This document shows, piece after piece, positions 42,411 through 51,536 of a stretch of DNA of 64,000 nt. This DNA is from Ferdinandcohnia sp036965045. GTDB taxonomy: Bacteria; Bacillota; Bacilli; Bacillales; Bacillaceae_L. The position numbers and the translations under genes were made by a program. The DNA is taken from contig NZ_JBALOV010000029.1 in assembly GCF_036965045.1 (NCBI RefSeq), forward strand, positions 1-64,000, read 5' to 3'. Below the pieces are notes generated by a model. The model was given only the letters and a program-made list of their open reading frames with translations. It ran no database searches and was not told the DNA's origin. The number at the start of each line of letters is the position of its first letter. Within the stretch, counting starts at the first letter, position 1.

Positions 42411-43008
42411 AAAGAATTTCTTTTTGTTTTAAATAATCAATTATCCTTTCAACCGATTGTGAGATGGTTAATTGATCTGTTTCGATCACCAGTTCAGGAT
42501 GGTCAGGTTCTTCGTAAGGAGAGCTTATTCCGGTAAAATCGGATATCTCTCCGTTTCTAGCTTTTTTGTATAAACCCTTTGGATCACGATTTTCACAAAT
42601 CGAAATTGGACACTTAACATAAACCTCGATAAATTCCCCGTGAGGAAATAAATTCCTTACCTGATTACGATCTTCTCGAAATGGCGAAATGAATGCGGTT
42701 GAAATGATTTGCCCACTATCTACGAAGAGCTTTGACACCTCACCGATTCGGCGAATATTTTCTTTCCGATCTTCCTTGCTAAAACCAAGCCCTGCATTCA
42801 AACCGTGGCGAATATTATCCCCATCAAGAACATAACTTTGGATTTTTTTTGAAAACAGCACCTGGTCAAGGGCATTTGCTAAGGATGATTTACCAGAACC
42901 TGAAAGCCCAGTAAACCAGATCACACAGCTTTTATGTTGATTTTGTTGTTGTCGATCTTGTTTTGTTACAGTTGATTGATGCCATATAATATGTTGTTCT
43001 TCGCCCAT
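42409..43008 (-). CDS. cysC: adenylylsulfate kinase
   Basis: 199-aa APS kinase that phosphorylates adenylylsulfate to PAPS with ATP. Walker A GLSGSGKSS (about 31-39), DGDNIRHGLN, FISPFREDR and the lid/KARNGEISDFTG region are typical. The ATG at 43008 follows AAGGTGGG and lies 10 bp after the sat stop. It is the last gene of the comA-phosphatase-cysH-sat-cysC operon. Because the CysH here looks able to reduce APS directly, the kinase may be partly redundant. Confidence 0.93.
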   Translation of the reverse strand: MGEEQHIIWHQSTVTKQDRQQQNQHKSCVIWFTGLSGSGKSSLANALDQVLFSKKIQSYVLDGDNIRHGLNAGLGFSKEDRKENIRRIGEVSKLFVDSGQIISTAFISPFREDRNQVRNLFPHGEFIEVYVKCPISICENRDPKGLYKKARNGEISDFTGISSPYEEPDHPELVIETDQLTISQSVERIIDYLKQKEIL

Positions 43009-43018
43009 AATTCCCACC

Positions 43019-44167
43019 TTATATCTTCGTATATTGTTCAGCCATACCTCGAATGAGGACCTCGACTACCTCTTGTCTGCTAAATTCCTTTGGTGGTTTT
43101 TTACCCGCTTTCAGCATTTCACGTACTTTTGTCCCCGATAGGATCACATGGTCTTCTTTATTGTGAGGACATGTTTTGGCCGAAGCCATGTTTCCGCACT
43201 TTATACAGAAAAAGCTATGCTCAAAAAATAATGGCGTAATTCCTAGTTCGTCTTCTGTAAAATGGCTAAAAATTTGTTGTGAATCATAGGTGCCGTAATA
43301 ATTTCCGACCCCTGCATGATCACGACCGACAATAAAATGTGTGCAGCCATAATTTTTCCGAACCAATGCGTGAAAAATAGCCTCTCTCGGACCCGCATAG
43401 CGCATTGCGGCTGGAAACACAGATAGAAACACTCTGTTTTTCGGGTAATATTTTTCTAAGAGAACCATATAGCTTTCCATCCGGATATCACTTGGTATAT
43501 CATCGGCTTTCGTTTCTCCAACTAACGGATTTAAGAATAACCCGTCAACCACTTCTAAGGCAGACTTTTGAATGTATTCATGTGCTCGATGAACTGGATT
43601 TCTTGTTTGAAAGCCAACCACCTTTTTCCAACCTAGATGCTCAAATACTGCTCTCGTTTCGATTGGATCCAAGTAAAAGGTCTCGAACTTCTTTTTCTTT
43701 GGACGTTTTACCAAATGGATTGGCCCAGCAAGATACACATCTGGTTTTTCATACAATTTTTTTACGCCAGGGTGTAATGAATCTGTTGTCCGATACACCT
43801 TAAAGGCTTCCACTTCTTTATCTACCAAATATTTTTCGGTTACTTCGATAACGCCGTATACTTCACCATTATGAACCAATCGAATCTTTTCGCCGATTGA
43901 GATCTTCTTTGCAGATGTATGGTCCACTGCCAAAGTGATTGGGATTGACCATGGCAGGCCGTTTGTAAGTCTCATCGAGTGTAGAATTGATTCATAGTTT
44001 GCTTTTCCAATAAAGCCTTCAAGCGGACTGTATGCCCCTACTGCAAGTAATTCCAAGTCACTTAACTCCATATTGCTAAGCTCAATATGTTTATCGATTT
44101 GTTCATAGTCAACCGTAGGGTTGAAACGATTGACCAGTATACCGCCATGCGGTTTACTCAATGCCAA
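43019..44167 (-). CDS. sat: sulfate adenylyltransferase (ATP sulfurylase)
   Basis: 382-aa ATP sulfurylase of the monofunctional bacterial Sat type; it makes APS from sulfate and ATP. QTRNPVHRAHEY (about residues 186-197) is the nucleotide-binding HxxH-type motif, followed by GRDHAGVG. A C-terminal zinc-like cluster FCIKCGNMASAKTCPHNKEDH is present. The initiator is a TTG at 44167, 8 bp after GGAGG. It is the fourth gene of the operon, corresponding to B. subtilis yitA in its paralogous cluster. Confidence 0.93.
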   Translation of the reverse strand: MALSKPHGGILVNRFNPTVDYEQIDKHIELSNMELSDLELLAVGAYSPLEGFIGKANYESILHSMRLTNGLPWSIPITLAVDHTSAKKISIGEKIRLVHNGEVYGVIEVTEKYLVDKEVEAFKVYRTTDSLHPGVKKLYEKPDVYLAGPIHLVKRPKKKKFETFYLDPIETRAVFEHLGWKKVVGFQTRNPVHRAHEYIQKSALEVVDGLFLNPLVGETKADDIPSDIRMESYMVLLEKYYPKNRVFLSVFPAAMRYAGPREAIFHALVRKNYGCTHFIVGRDHAGVGNYYGTYDSQQIFSHFTEDELGITPLFFEHSFFCIKCGNMASAKTCPHNKEDHVILSGTKVREMLKAGKKPPKEFSRQEVVEVLIRGMAEQYTKI

Positions 44168-44192
44168 TTTGATAACCTCCATTACCCAAACG

Positions 44193-44900
44193 TTATTTTA
44201 CATGTAATCCGCATTCTGTTTTATCGGAATTCGCCCATCTCCCTGAGCGCAAATCACCGTTTAGCACCTGATTCGTACAAGGTGCACAGCCAATGCTTGG
44301 ATAGTTTTTGTCGTGCAATTCATTATAAGGAAGATTGTTAAGCTGGATATAAGTCCAAACATCATCCCACGTCCAGTGAATCAGTGGGCATATCTTTATA
44401 TTTTTGAATTTTTCATCCTTATTTAGGTATTCCGTATTTCTACGTGTTGGTCCTTGTTCGCGACGCAAACCAGAAATCCAAGCTTTCCTTCCTGAAAGAA
44501 CTTCATTTAGAGGCACAATTTTGCGAATTTGACAGCATAAATTCGGATTTGTCTTCCACAACTCATCACCGTATTTATTTTCCTGCTCTTTAAGATTTAG
44601 TATTGGTTTCTTCAATTCAATGTTGAGAGTCGGATACTTTCCTTTGATTTTATCGATGAGTTCATATGTTTCTTTAAAATGGAGCCCCGTATCTAAAAAC
44701 ACAATACGTGCGTCTTTTTTAACCTTTGAAATGAGGTCGATTAATACAATTCCTTCCGCCCCGAAGCTGCAAGCATATACAATATCTTCTCCTGAATATG
44801 TGTGATATGCCCACTTTAAAATATCGTAATAGTCTTTGTTGTTGTAGATCACTTCCGTAACACTTTCCTCATTCCAGTTCTCATATGTGATGGCGCCCAA
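44193..44900 (-). CDS. cysH: (phospho)adenylylsulfate reductase
   Basis: 235-aa reductase producing sulfite from APS or PAPS with thioredoxin. CCQIRK (about 122-127) and CAPCT (about 206-210) together give the four cysteines of the 4Fe-4S cluster found in APS-type enzymes. The C-terminal ECGLH holds the catalytic cysteine. ISGLRREQ binds the nucleotide. I chose the TTG at 44900, 9 bp after AGGAGG; this makes it overlap the end of the phosphatase gene by 20 bp, which suggests translational coupling. Confidence 0.92.
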   Translation of the reverse strand: MGAITYENWNEESVTEVIYNNKDYYDILKWAYHTYSGEDIVYACSFGAEGIVLIDLISKVKKDARIVFLDTGLHFKETYELIDKIKGKYPTLNIELKKPILNLKEQENKYGDELWKTNPNLCCQIRKIVPLNEVLSGRKAWISGLRREQGPTRRNTEYLNKDEKFKNIKICPLIHWTWDDVWTYIQLNNLPYNELHDKNYPSIGCAPCTNQVLNGDLRSGRWANSDKTECGLHVK

Positions 44901-45441
44901 TCTCAAATTCCTCCTCTCCAACTTGGATTGTAAGCATCTGATTGTTCTTCATTTCAATTTGATTCATTTCATTGATGTTCCCAAATTTTGAATAGGATAA
45001 GCATGCACGTATCCACGAACCATGCCCGAATACTAACAATGATTCGTAATCCTTGTATTTTTGTAAAAATGTACGCACTCGCATCTCCAGGTTCGCAATC
45101 TTTTCTCCAAGCACTATTTCACGTGGGTTTGTAAACCACTTATTTTTATGTGCTTCGATTAGTTGTTTTTTTTCTTTCCCTTCAAAGTCACCAAAATGAA
45201 GCTCATTTAACAACGGCTCAATTGTAAAATGTTTATATCCGTATGCGCTCGCTGTTTGTTGTGTTCGAATCAAGGAGCTTGCTAAAGTCAATGAATAATG
45301 TTGTTTTAACCTAAGTTTGTTTCGTTTGATTTCTTCTTTAGTTGTCTTCGTAATTTCTATAATAGGAATGTCATGACTACCTTGGAGAATCCCTTTCAAG
45401 TTCCATTCCGTAGGAAGATGCCTAATTAGGGTAAGTTCCAT
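44881..45441 (-). CDS. histidine phosphatase, candidate phosphosulfolactate phosphatase
   Basis: 186-aa histidine-phosphatase (phosphoglycerate mutase-like) protein. Catalytic RHLPTEWN (residues 7-14), the second arginine in SSLIRTQQTAS, acid Glu in NELHFGDFEG and His in VFGHGSWIR are all present. It sits between comA and cysH, with overlaps on both sides (16 bp with comA). B. subtilis has the unrelated ComB (YitC) at this place in the equivalent cluster. I infer it removes phosphate from 2-phospho-3-sulfolactate. A general phosphatase role cannot be excluded. Confidence 0.8.
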   Translation of the reverse strand: MELTLIRHLPTEWNLKGILQGSHDIPIIEITKTTKEEIKRNKLRLKQHYSLTLASSLIRTQQTASAYGYKHFTIEPLLNELHFGDFEGKEKKQLIEAHKNKWFTNPREIVLGEKIANLEMRVRTFLQKYKDYESLLVFGHGSWIRACLSYSKFGNINEMNQIEMKNNQMLTIQVGEEEFEIGRHHI

Positions 45442-46199
45442 GCCTTCTCCCCCATGAAAAAGGTTTCACTGCGTAAGCCTAATCTTTGTGCTTCCAAAAC
45501 AAGTACATCATTGATTTTGACGTTCCCGAGATTGACATTTGTACCAAATTGATTGATGAAAAACATTTGCTGCTTCGGTGTCGGCGCTTCAAAAATGACC
45601 CTATTCACATCAATATTTTTCGAAATTCGGTCAATCAACTCTGTATTGACGTTGCCTAATGCGTTGTAAATACCTGCAGTTCCCGAATCCCTTCCCTCGG
45701 TAATGACATATTTACAGCCTGTTGTTAAAAGCATGTTTATTTCATGCTCCCATTCTGACAACGGCATTTCCTTGTCTTGATCCTTGGAGCCGACTTCTGC
45801 AATAACATTAAAATGCTTCTTACATTTTTTGATAAGTGAAAGCCTTTTTTGAAGTGGAATATCCACTGTCCCATTTGAAATTTCAATCCATTCAATTCCA
45901 AGCTTCTGCAGGCTTTCAACATATTCATCAAGCCTATCTTGGACAAAGCTTTTTTCAAAAAGTGTTCCACCACAATATGGAATGATTTTATATTTTTTAT
46001 AAAGATTGATTTTTTCTTGTAGGTTTGGGGTTACATAAGCGGAACCAATGCCGATCTTCGCGATATCTATATAAGCATGGTAGTCACTTAAGTATGACTT
46101 CAATAAGCCAATAGGCGTTCCAAAATCAGCAATTGAGGTAATTCCATAGTTTCGTTCTCCCTTTGTTCGCAATGGAACATTAAGAAAGTTCATAGACAT
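45426..46199 (-). CDS. comA: phosphosulfolactate synthase (ComA family)
   Basis: 257-aa TIM-barrel enzyme adding sulfite to phosphoenolpyruvate to give (2R)-phospho-3-sulfolactate. It matches B. subtilis YitD throughout: YIDIAKIGIGSAYVT, GGTLFEK, WIEISNGT, VIAEVGSKD, ITEGRDSGTAGIY, IFEAPTPKQQ and LEAQRLGLRS. The ATG at 46199 has AAAGGAGG upstream. It is the first gene of a five-gene sulfur operon. Sulfolactate is known as an abundant spore solute in B. subtilis, so sporulation control is likely, but I could not identify a clear sigma-E or sigma-K promoter by eye. Confidence 0.93.
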   Translation of the reverse strand: MSMNFLNVPLRTKGERNYGITSIADFGTPIGLLKSYLSDYHAYIDIAKIGIGSAYVTPNLQEKINLYKKYKIIPYCGGTLFEKSFVQDRLDEYVESLQKLGIEWIEISNGTVDIPLQKRLSLIKKCKKHFNVIAEVGSKDQDKEMPLSEWEHEINMLLTTGCKYVITEGRDSGTAGIYNALGNVNTELIDRISKNIDVNRVIFEAPTPKQQMFFINQFGTNVNLGNVKINDVLVLEAQRLGLRSETFFMGEKAWNLP

Positions 46200-46438
46200 A
46201 ACTCCTCCTTTATCAACAAGCACTAAACCATCTGTTTAGAGTCTTTTTTTGTTATATACACCCATCTTCTTACAGTTGCTATGTTATTCAAAAATAGATA
46301 AATGGTGTATAGATTGGGCTTTTCTCTCACCTCTTCAAATTGGAAACTACTAACAGAATAAGTATCATTGCCATTTGAAAAAATAGTAAAGCAATCATTA
46401 ATTCCACTTTCAATCCGTATATAAGGAGATGCAAAAAC

Positions 46439-47686
46439 TTGTCCAGCAAAAATAATTCAGCAATGACAATTGTTGCGATTAGTTCAATTCCACTAATCCT
46501 TGTACTTGGAAATTCAATGCTCATCCCTGTCTTACCGCAGATGCAAAAAGAACTAGATATTAGTCAATTCCAGGTGAGTCTTGTCATTACTACATTCTCT
46601 GTAGCAGCAGCGATTTCAATCCCGTTGCTTGGTTATTTCTCGGATCGTTTTTCCAGAAAGGCCGTCATCATACCTGCACTGATTCTCTATGGTACAGGGG
46701 GACTTCTCGCTGGGGTTGCATCCGCTTGGTTTTCTAGTCCATATTTTTGGATCATGGCTGGTCGAGTTATGCAGGGTATAGGCGCAGCAGGAACAGCACC
46801 AATTGCAATGGCCCTTACAGGTGATTTGTTTAAAGGTGGCAAACAAAGCCGCGTCCTTGGCCTAGTTGAAGCCTCAAACGGCTTTGGGAAGGTCATTTCA
46901 CCAATAATCGGGTCGTTACTCGCGTTGTTATTTTGGTATGCGGCCTTCTTCGCTTTCCCAATCTTTTGTTTAATTTCGGTACTTTTGACCATGTTCTTTG
47001 TCAAGGAGAAAAAGCAAAAGAATGAACCACCACCACTCAAAAAATATGTGCATGGATTATTTTCTGTTTTCAAAAATGAAGGAAGATGGCTATTTACAGC
47101 TTATCTTGCTGGCGCAACCTGCTTATTCACTCTGTTTGGGATTCTCTTTTATTTATCCGATGTATTAGAGAAAACCTACGATACAGATGGAGTACTAAAA
47201 GGGTTAATATTAGCTATCCCCCTTTTATGTATGACAACAACTTCCTATATTACCGGAAGTAAAATCGGTAAAAAGATGCCATTAATGAAAAAACTCATCA
47301 TCATTGGGTTATTTCTTATGACAGCATCATTTGCCTTATTGGTCTTGTTTAAAAGCCTGATCCCATTTATTGCTGTATTAGCCATAAGCAGTATCGGAAC
47401 AGGACTTGTTTTACCTTGCATTAATAGCTTTATCACAGGTTCCGTTTCGACTGAAAAGCGAGGTTTTGTCACATCTCTTTATGGATCTGTTCGCTTTTTA
47501 GGAGTGGCAGTTGGACCACCTATCTACGGCTGGCTGATGAACTGGTCTCGTGCTGGAATGTTTCTGACTACCGCATCATTAACATTAGTCGTTGGCCTGT
47601 TATGTATGATTTTAATCCATGTAAAAAAGAAAAAACCTAGTAAGGAAACAAATGATTCTCTGTTCAAAAAATTACAGGTAACGTAA
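46439..47686 (+). CDS. MFS transporter
   Basis: 415-aa major facilitator with twelve or so membrane helices. GYFSDRFSRKAVI (about residues 62-74) is the signature between helices 2 and 3, and GRVMQGIGAAGTAPI (about 108-122) the helix-4 motif of drug/proton antiporters. It starts at TTG with AAGGAG 10 bp upstream. It is divergent from the sulfolactate operon, so export of a related anion is conceivable but speculative. It is followed by two small genes. Confidence 0.82.
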   Translation: MSSKNNSAMTIVAISSIPLILVLGNSMLIPVLPQMQKELDISQFQVSLVITTFSVAAAISIPLLGYFSDRFSRKAVIIPALILYGTGGLLAGVASAWFSSPYFWIMAGRVMQGIGAAGTAPIAMALTGDLFKGGKQSRVLGLVEASNGFGKVISPIIGSLLALLFWYAAFFAFPIFCLISVLLTMFFVKEKKQKNEPPPLKKYVHGLFSVFKNEGRWLFTAYLAGATCLFTLFGILFYLSDVLEKTYDTDGVLKGLILAIPLLCMTTTSYITGSKIGKKMPLMKKLIIIGLFLMTASFALLVLFKSLIPFIAVLAISSIGTGLVLPCINSFITGSVSTEKRGFVTSLYGSVRFLGVAVGPPIYGWLMNWSRAGMFLTTASLTLVVGLLCMILIHVKKKKPSKETNDSLFKKLQVT

Positions 47687-47701
47687 AAAGGAGGAATTGT
47701 C

Positions 47702-47989
47702 TTGCAAATATTTGTTTCCCCAGAGCTAATGAAGGAAGAATGCCAAATTTTGAATATAGTCAATCAAGATAAGAAAGCCCTTGGTTATATCGCGTTTTTT
47801 CTTGATGATAAAAAAATGTATGTATATGGACATTGTGAGGAAATGGGGGTTAGCAAGGATTTCAAAGATACCATTACACCGTATATCCAAGGAATGGCGA
47901 AGGCAAAACCCGACTTAGATATTCTCTCCTACATATCCATCGGAGGAGAAAAATTAGAATTATCGGATGAAGAATCTGAAGGGGAGTAA
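47702..47989 (+). CDS. small conserved hypothetical protein
   Basis: 95-aa soluble acidic protein (IFVSPELMKEECQILN start; KLELSDEESEGE end). The alternating pattern (ALGYIAFFLDDKKMYVYGHCEEMGV) suggests a small alpha/beta domain. I do not recognise a named family. It starts at TTG with AAAGGAGG 7 bp upstream, 15 bp after the MFS stop, so it is almost certainly co-transcribed with the MFS gene. Confidence 0.65.
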   Translation: MQIFVSPELMKEECQILNIVNQDKKALGYIAFFLDDKKMYVYGHCEEMGVSKDFKDTITPYIQGMAKAKPDLDILSYISIGGEKLELSDEESEGE

Positions 47990-48144
47990 GCACATTAATT
48001 ACTCAAGGCTTCATTGGTACTGATCATTTCCCGTGAGGAAAAAGAATTTTAACCTTTTCTTATTTTGACAAAATGGTGAACTCATTTTGTGCAAGCACAT
48101 GATATGTTAAAATGGGCTTACTAGATAAGGAAAGGTTTGTTCTT

Positions 48145-48624
48145 ATGAAAAAAATAATCATATTTCTCACACTTGTTCTCATCTTTGGTTTGGTTGGCTG
48201 CTCGCAAAACAAGGAAAATCATGAGTCCAAAAGCGAAGATCATGTAATGGGAGATATCCGTGAAGAAACAGTCTCATTTAATGTGATGCCCTCTTTTTTA
48301 GATGGTAAGTCTGAGGATATGGTGACCATTTATAAAGCTGCGGCCATGCATCAGGATCTTTTAGAATCAATCCCTTGCTATTGTGGCTGCTCTGATTCTG
48401 TGGGGCACCGTGATAATTATGATTGCTTTGTTAATGAAAATAAAGACGATGCTATCGTTTGGGATGATCACGGTACAAAATGTATGGTATGTTTAGAAAT
48501 TGCGGCTACATCTGTGATGGAGTATTCAAAGGGTAAATCACCTAGCGAAATTCGTGCTATGATAGATGAAACTTATAAAGAAGGCTATTCGACTCCAACA
48601 CCAACTCCAATGCCAGAAATCTAA
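48145..48624 (+). CDS. PCYCGC-motif lipoprotein
   Basis: 159-aa lipoprotein with lipobox LVGC (near residues 16-19) and the PCYCGC motif (about 76-81) followed by further cysteines (DNYDCF, TKCMVCLE). This marks the PCYCGC family of Bacillus surface proteins, probably binding metal, perhaps copper or iron. The C-terminus has a TPTPTP tail. The ATG at 48145 has GGAAAGG upstream. It is transcribed alone and ends with a strong terminator. Confidence 0.85.
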   Translation: MKKIIIFLTLVLIFGLVGCSQNKENHESKSEDHVMGDIREETVSFNVMPSFLDGKSEDMVTIYKAAAMHQDLLESIPCYCGCSDSVGHRDNYDCFVNENKDDAIVWDDHGTKCMVCLEIAATSVMEYSKGKSPSEIRAMIDETYKEGYSTPTPTPMPEI

Positions 48625-48659
48625 AAATTGGCGTGTGATTTGCTCACACGTCAATTTTT
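48623..48659 (+). terminator. terminator after PCYCGC lipoprotein gene
   Basis: A 16-bp stem with one mismatch, AAAAATTGGCGTGTGA and TCACACGTCAATTTTT, overlapping the stop region. Confidence 0.92.
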
Positions 48660-48736
48660 GTTAGATTAAGGCCTGTATTCACTTAATTTGTACAAAAAAG
48701 TGCCTCAGAGCTATAACTCCAAGACACCTACACAAT

Positions 48737-49579
48737 CTATTCTACATAATACATAAAACCAATGGCTCCTGGGCCAGTGTGGGTGCTGATGACAGGAGTG
48801 GTTTCGACAATCTCAACATCAGTGTATCCGGTTTGTTTTTTAATCGCATCTTTTAAATTCGTTGCAAGTTCTACTGCATCGACTTGTGCGATTGCCACAC
48901 TTTTTATCGTTTTATTACGTACATCCTCAGCAAATTTTTCAGTTAAGTATTTAACGATTTTTGCATGACTTCTAACCTTTGAAACAGGCGTATAGACACC
49001 ATCCTGCAATGATGCAATCGGTTTAATGTTCAATAAAGATCCAATTAGTGCTTTCCCTTTTCCAATTCGGCCACCTTTTACAAGGTTCTCTAATGTATCA
49101 ACGGTTACAAATAAGGTGGAATTTTCTCTAATTTCCTCAATCCGTTTGACAATCTCTTCTCTCGTTTGTCCTGCTTGTGCCATTTTTGCGGCTTCAACGA
49201 CCTGAAAAGCTAAGGCTTTTGAAATATACATGGAATCAACCACGGTAACCTTTGAATCGCTTAATTTAGCCGCATTTTGAGCAGATGACACGGTACCACT
49301 CATTCCGCTGGTCATGTGGATTGAAAGGATTTCGCTGCCATCTTTTCCTAATTGGTCATAAAGCTCAACGAATTGCCCAACGGCAGGCTGTGAGCTCTTT
49401 GGAAGCTCTGCTGATTGCTTCATTTTTGTTAAAAATTCTTTTGGTGTAATGTCTACTCTGTCCAGATACGTTTCCCCATCAATCGTGATAGATAACGGGA
49501 CGACGGATATCCCTAATTGTTTGACTGACTCCTCTGAAAGATCTGCTGTCGAATCTGTTACAATTTTTACCTTTGTCAT
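48737..49579 (-). CDS. DegV family fatty-acid-binding protein
   Basis: 280-aa DegV-family protein, the FakB type that presents a fatty acid to the kinase FakA. KIVTDSTADL at the N-terminus (residues 4-13), SGMSGT (about 93-98) for the carboxylate, and the C-terminal ISTHTGPGAIGFMY are diagnostic. It could supply exogenous fatty acids to phospholipid synthesis. It is monocistronic. A second DegV gene is cut by the right edge of the window. Confidence 0.9.
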   Translation of the reverse strand: MTKVKIVTDSTADLSEESVKQLGISVVPLSITIDGETYLDRVDITPKEFLTKMKQSAELPKSSQPAVGQFVELYDQLGKDGSEILSIHMTSGMSGTVSSAQNAAKLSDSKVTVVDSMYISKALAFQVVEAAKMAQAGQTREEIVKRIEEIRENSTLFVTVDTLENLVKGGRIGKGKALIGSLLNIKPIASLQDGVYTPVSKVRSHAKIVKYLTEKFAEDVRNKTIKSVAIAQVDAVELATNLKDAIKKQTGYTDVEIVETTPVISTHTGPGAIGFMYYVE

Positions 49580-49677
49580 ACATTCACTTCCTACTGGTAT
49601 ACATCTATTTTCACAAAATAGTTTGTCCTTATTTAACAGGTATATTGCTCTTCTTTTCTGCTAAAATGCAAAAAAAA

Positions 49678-49706
49678 GAGCCGATTTCCCGTTTTAAAAT
49701 CGGCTC
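49678..49706 (-). terminator. ypmP terminator
   Basis: GAGCCGATTT/AAATCGGCTC perfect 10-bp stem, followed by TTTTTTTGC on the minus strand. Confidence 0.92.
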
Positions 49707-49715
49707 ATTCTAAAA

Positions 49716-49967
49716 CTATGCATTATGTTTTAACATATCTAGTTGAAAAATGCGTTCATAATCAGTCCATTTTAGTACTGTCTTCAAATATTCACGAAAC
49801 GAATAGATCTGTTTGGGACTTGATTTTGTCATAATTTTCGACAAAAATGCCTGCAAACGAAAATCGAGCATAAAGCGGTATGTGTTGCCATTCTCCAATA
49901 CTGGAATTTCAATTACTTTAACCTTCTGTCCACAACTATTTTTGAACTCTAGGCTTTTAAATAGCAA
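49716..49967 (-). CDS. ypmP: YpmP (DUF2535) family protein
   Basis: 83-aa protein matching the length and sequence of B. subtilis YpmP (DUF2535). Conserved segments include LEFKNSCGQKVKVIEIPVLE and SFREYLKTVLKW. The function is unknown. The start is TTG with AAAGGA 8 bp upstream. It lies immediately downstream of ilvA, as in B. subtilis, and may be part of its transcript. Confidence 0.85.
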   Translation of the reverse strand: MLFKSLEFKNSCGQKVKVIEIPVLENGNTYRFMLDFRLQAFLSKIMTKSSPKQIYSFREYLKTVLKWTDYERIFQLDMLKHNA

Positions 49968-50038
49968 ACTATCAGTCCTTTTTCACCCGTTTCTTTCATT
50001 ATACATGAGGACAAGCTGTTCGTCTTTGACTAATTATG

Positions 50039-51310
50039 TCAAATTAACAAATTAAATAATGTATTTTCCTTATTTAGTTCTCGAAATGGGAACCCTTTTT
50101 TAATCATTCGGTTCACTAAGGCCTCGTAGTCATTCTTATGCTTTAGCTCAATTCCAACTAAAGCCGGACCATTTTCCTTATTATTTTTCTTTGTATATTC
50201 AAATCGGGTAATATCATCTGTTGGTCCTAACACATCAAGTAGAAATTCACGTAATGCTCCCGCTCTTTGTGGAAAATTCACAATAAAATAGCATTGCAAG
50301 CCTTCATAAAGCATTGAACGTTCTTTAATCTCCTGCATTCTGCTGATATCATTATTCCCACCACTAAGCACACAAACAACAGTTTTTCCTTTGATTTTTT
50401 CCTTATACAAATCCAGGGCTGCTAGTGATAATGCCCCGGCAGGTTCTGCTACGATGGCATTTTCATTATATAAATCTAATATGGTTGTACAAACCTTACC
50501 CTCTGGTACGTCCACAATATCATCAACGAGTTGTTTACTAATTTCAAACGTTTTGTCACCAACCGTTTTAACAGCTGCTCCATCAACGAACTTATCAATT
50601 TTTGCCAAAGAGGTGACCGCGCCATTTGCAATCGAAGTTTTCATGCTAGCTGCACCCGATGGTTCAACTCCAATCACCTTTGTGTTTGGTGAAATGCTCT
50701 TCATATATGTTGAGATACCTGAAACCAGTCCACCCCCACCGATTGCTGCAAACACATAATCAACAGGTTCAGCACAATCATTTAAGATTTCAACGGCAAC
50801 TGTTCCTTGACCTGCTATTACATCAGCATCATCAAATGGATGGATAAACGTACGATTTTCTTTTTCACAGCATACTACTGCTTCCTCATAGGAATCATCA
50901 AAAGTGTCACCAGTCAACACTATCTCAACATATTCCCGACCGAAAGCTTCTACTTGAGACACCTTTTGTCTCGGTGTGGTAGAAGGCATAAAAATTTTGC
51001 CTTGAATTTTTAGTGCAAAGCAGGAAAAAGCAACCCCCTGTGCATGGTTTCCAGCACTAGCACAGACCACTCCATTTATAAGTTCTTCCTCAGAAAGATT
51101 CTTAATTCGGTTATATGCTCCTCTAATTTTAAAGGAACGAACAATTTGTAGATCCTCACGTTTTATTAATAGGTTACATTCATAACGTTCAGATAATAAT
51201 TCATTTCTTTGTAAAGGTGTATGGATTATAACATCCTTCAATGTTTGATTCGCTTTTATGATATCCTCTACATGGATCTCATCTAGTTTTTGTTTTACTT
51301 CGTGTGCCAT
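50039..51310 (-). CDS. ilvA: threonine ammonia-lyase (threonine deaminase)
   Basis: 423-aa PLP enzyme converting threonine to 2-oxobutanoate, the first step of isoleucine synthesis. The PLP lysine lies in RSFKIRGAYNR (about residues 56-66), SAGNHAQGVA and GGGGLVSG bind substrate and phosphate, and CVLSGGNND follows. A C-terminal regulatory ACT-like domain (about 325-410) is present, so this is the isoleucine-inhibited biosynthetic form. I start at the ATG at 51310, giving the 422-residue-like length of B. subtilis IlvA. No T-box is seen upstream. Confidence 0.94.
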   Translation of the reverse strand: MAHEVKQKLDEIHVEDIIKANQTLKDVIIHTPLQRNELLSERYECNLLIKREDLQIVRSFKIRGAYNRIKNLSEEELINGVVCASAGNHAQGVAFSCFALKIQGKIFMPSTTPRQKVSQVEAFGREYVEIVLTGDTFDDSYEEAVVCCEKENRTFIHPFDDADVIAGQGTVAVEILNDCAEPVDYVFAAIGGGGLVSGISTYMKSISPNTKVIGVEPSGAASMKTSIANGAVTSLAKIDKFVDGAAVKTVGDKTFEISKQLVDDIVDVPEGKVCTTILDLYNENAIVAEPAGALSLAALDLYKEKIKGKTVVCVLSGGNNDISRMQEIKERSMLYEGLQCYFIVNFPQRAGALREFLLDVLGPTDDITRFEYTKKNNKENGPALVGIELKHKNDYEALVNRMIKKGFPFRELNKENTLFNLLI

Positions 51311-51536
51311 GAGCCCATATCCCCTTTCACCTATTTCTACAACAACACAGTACAGTATTGAAGATTCAATTTGTTCATTATAACATGAATTATCCAATCT
51401 GTTGGGAAGTTTTCTAAATATTTTATTACTTTTTTATAATGTAAACACTTCCAATTTTAATTTAACGCATTATTTGTATTATGGTTTTTTTAGCAGTATG
51501 ATTGGAAGAAGAAAATGGAGTTATGAGGTGGACGAT

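Noticed and set aside
51311..51536. T-box riboswitch upstream of ilvA
   Set aside because: No T-box consensus (AGGGTGGnACCGCG) or terminator/antiterminator pair in the gap to the divergent yplQ.
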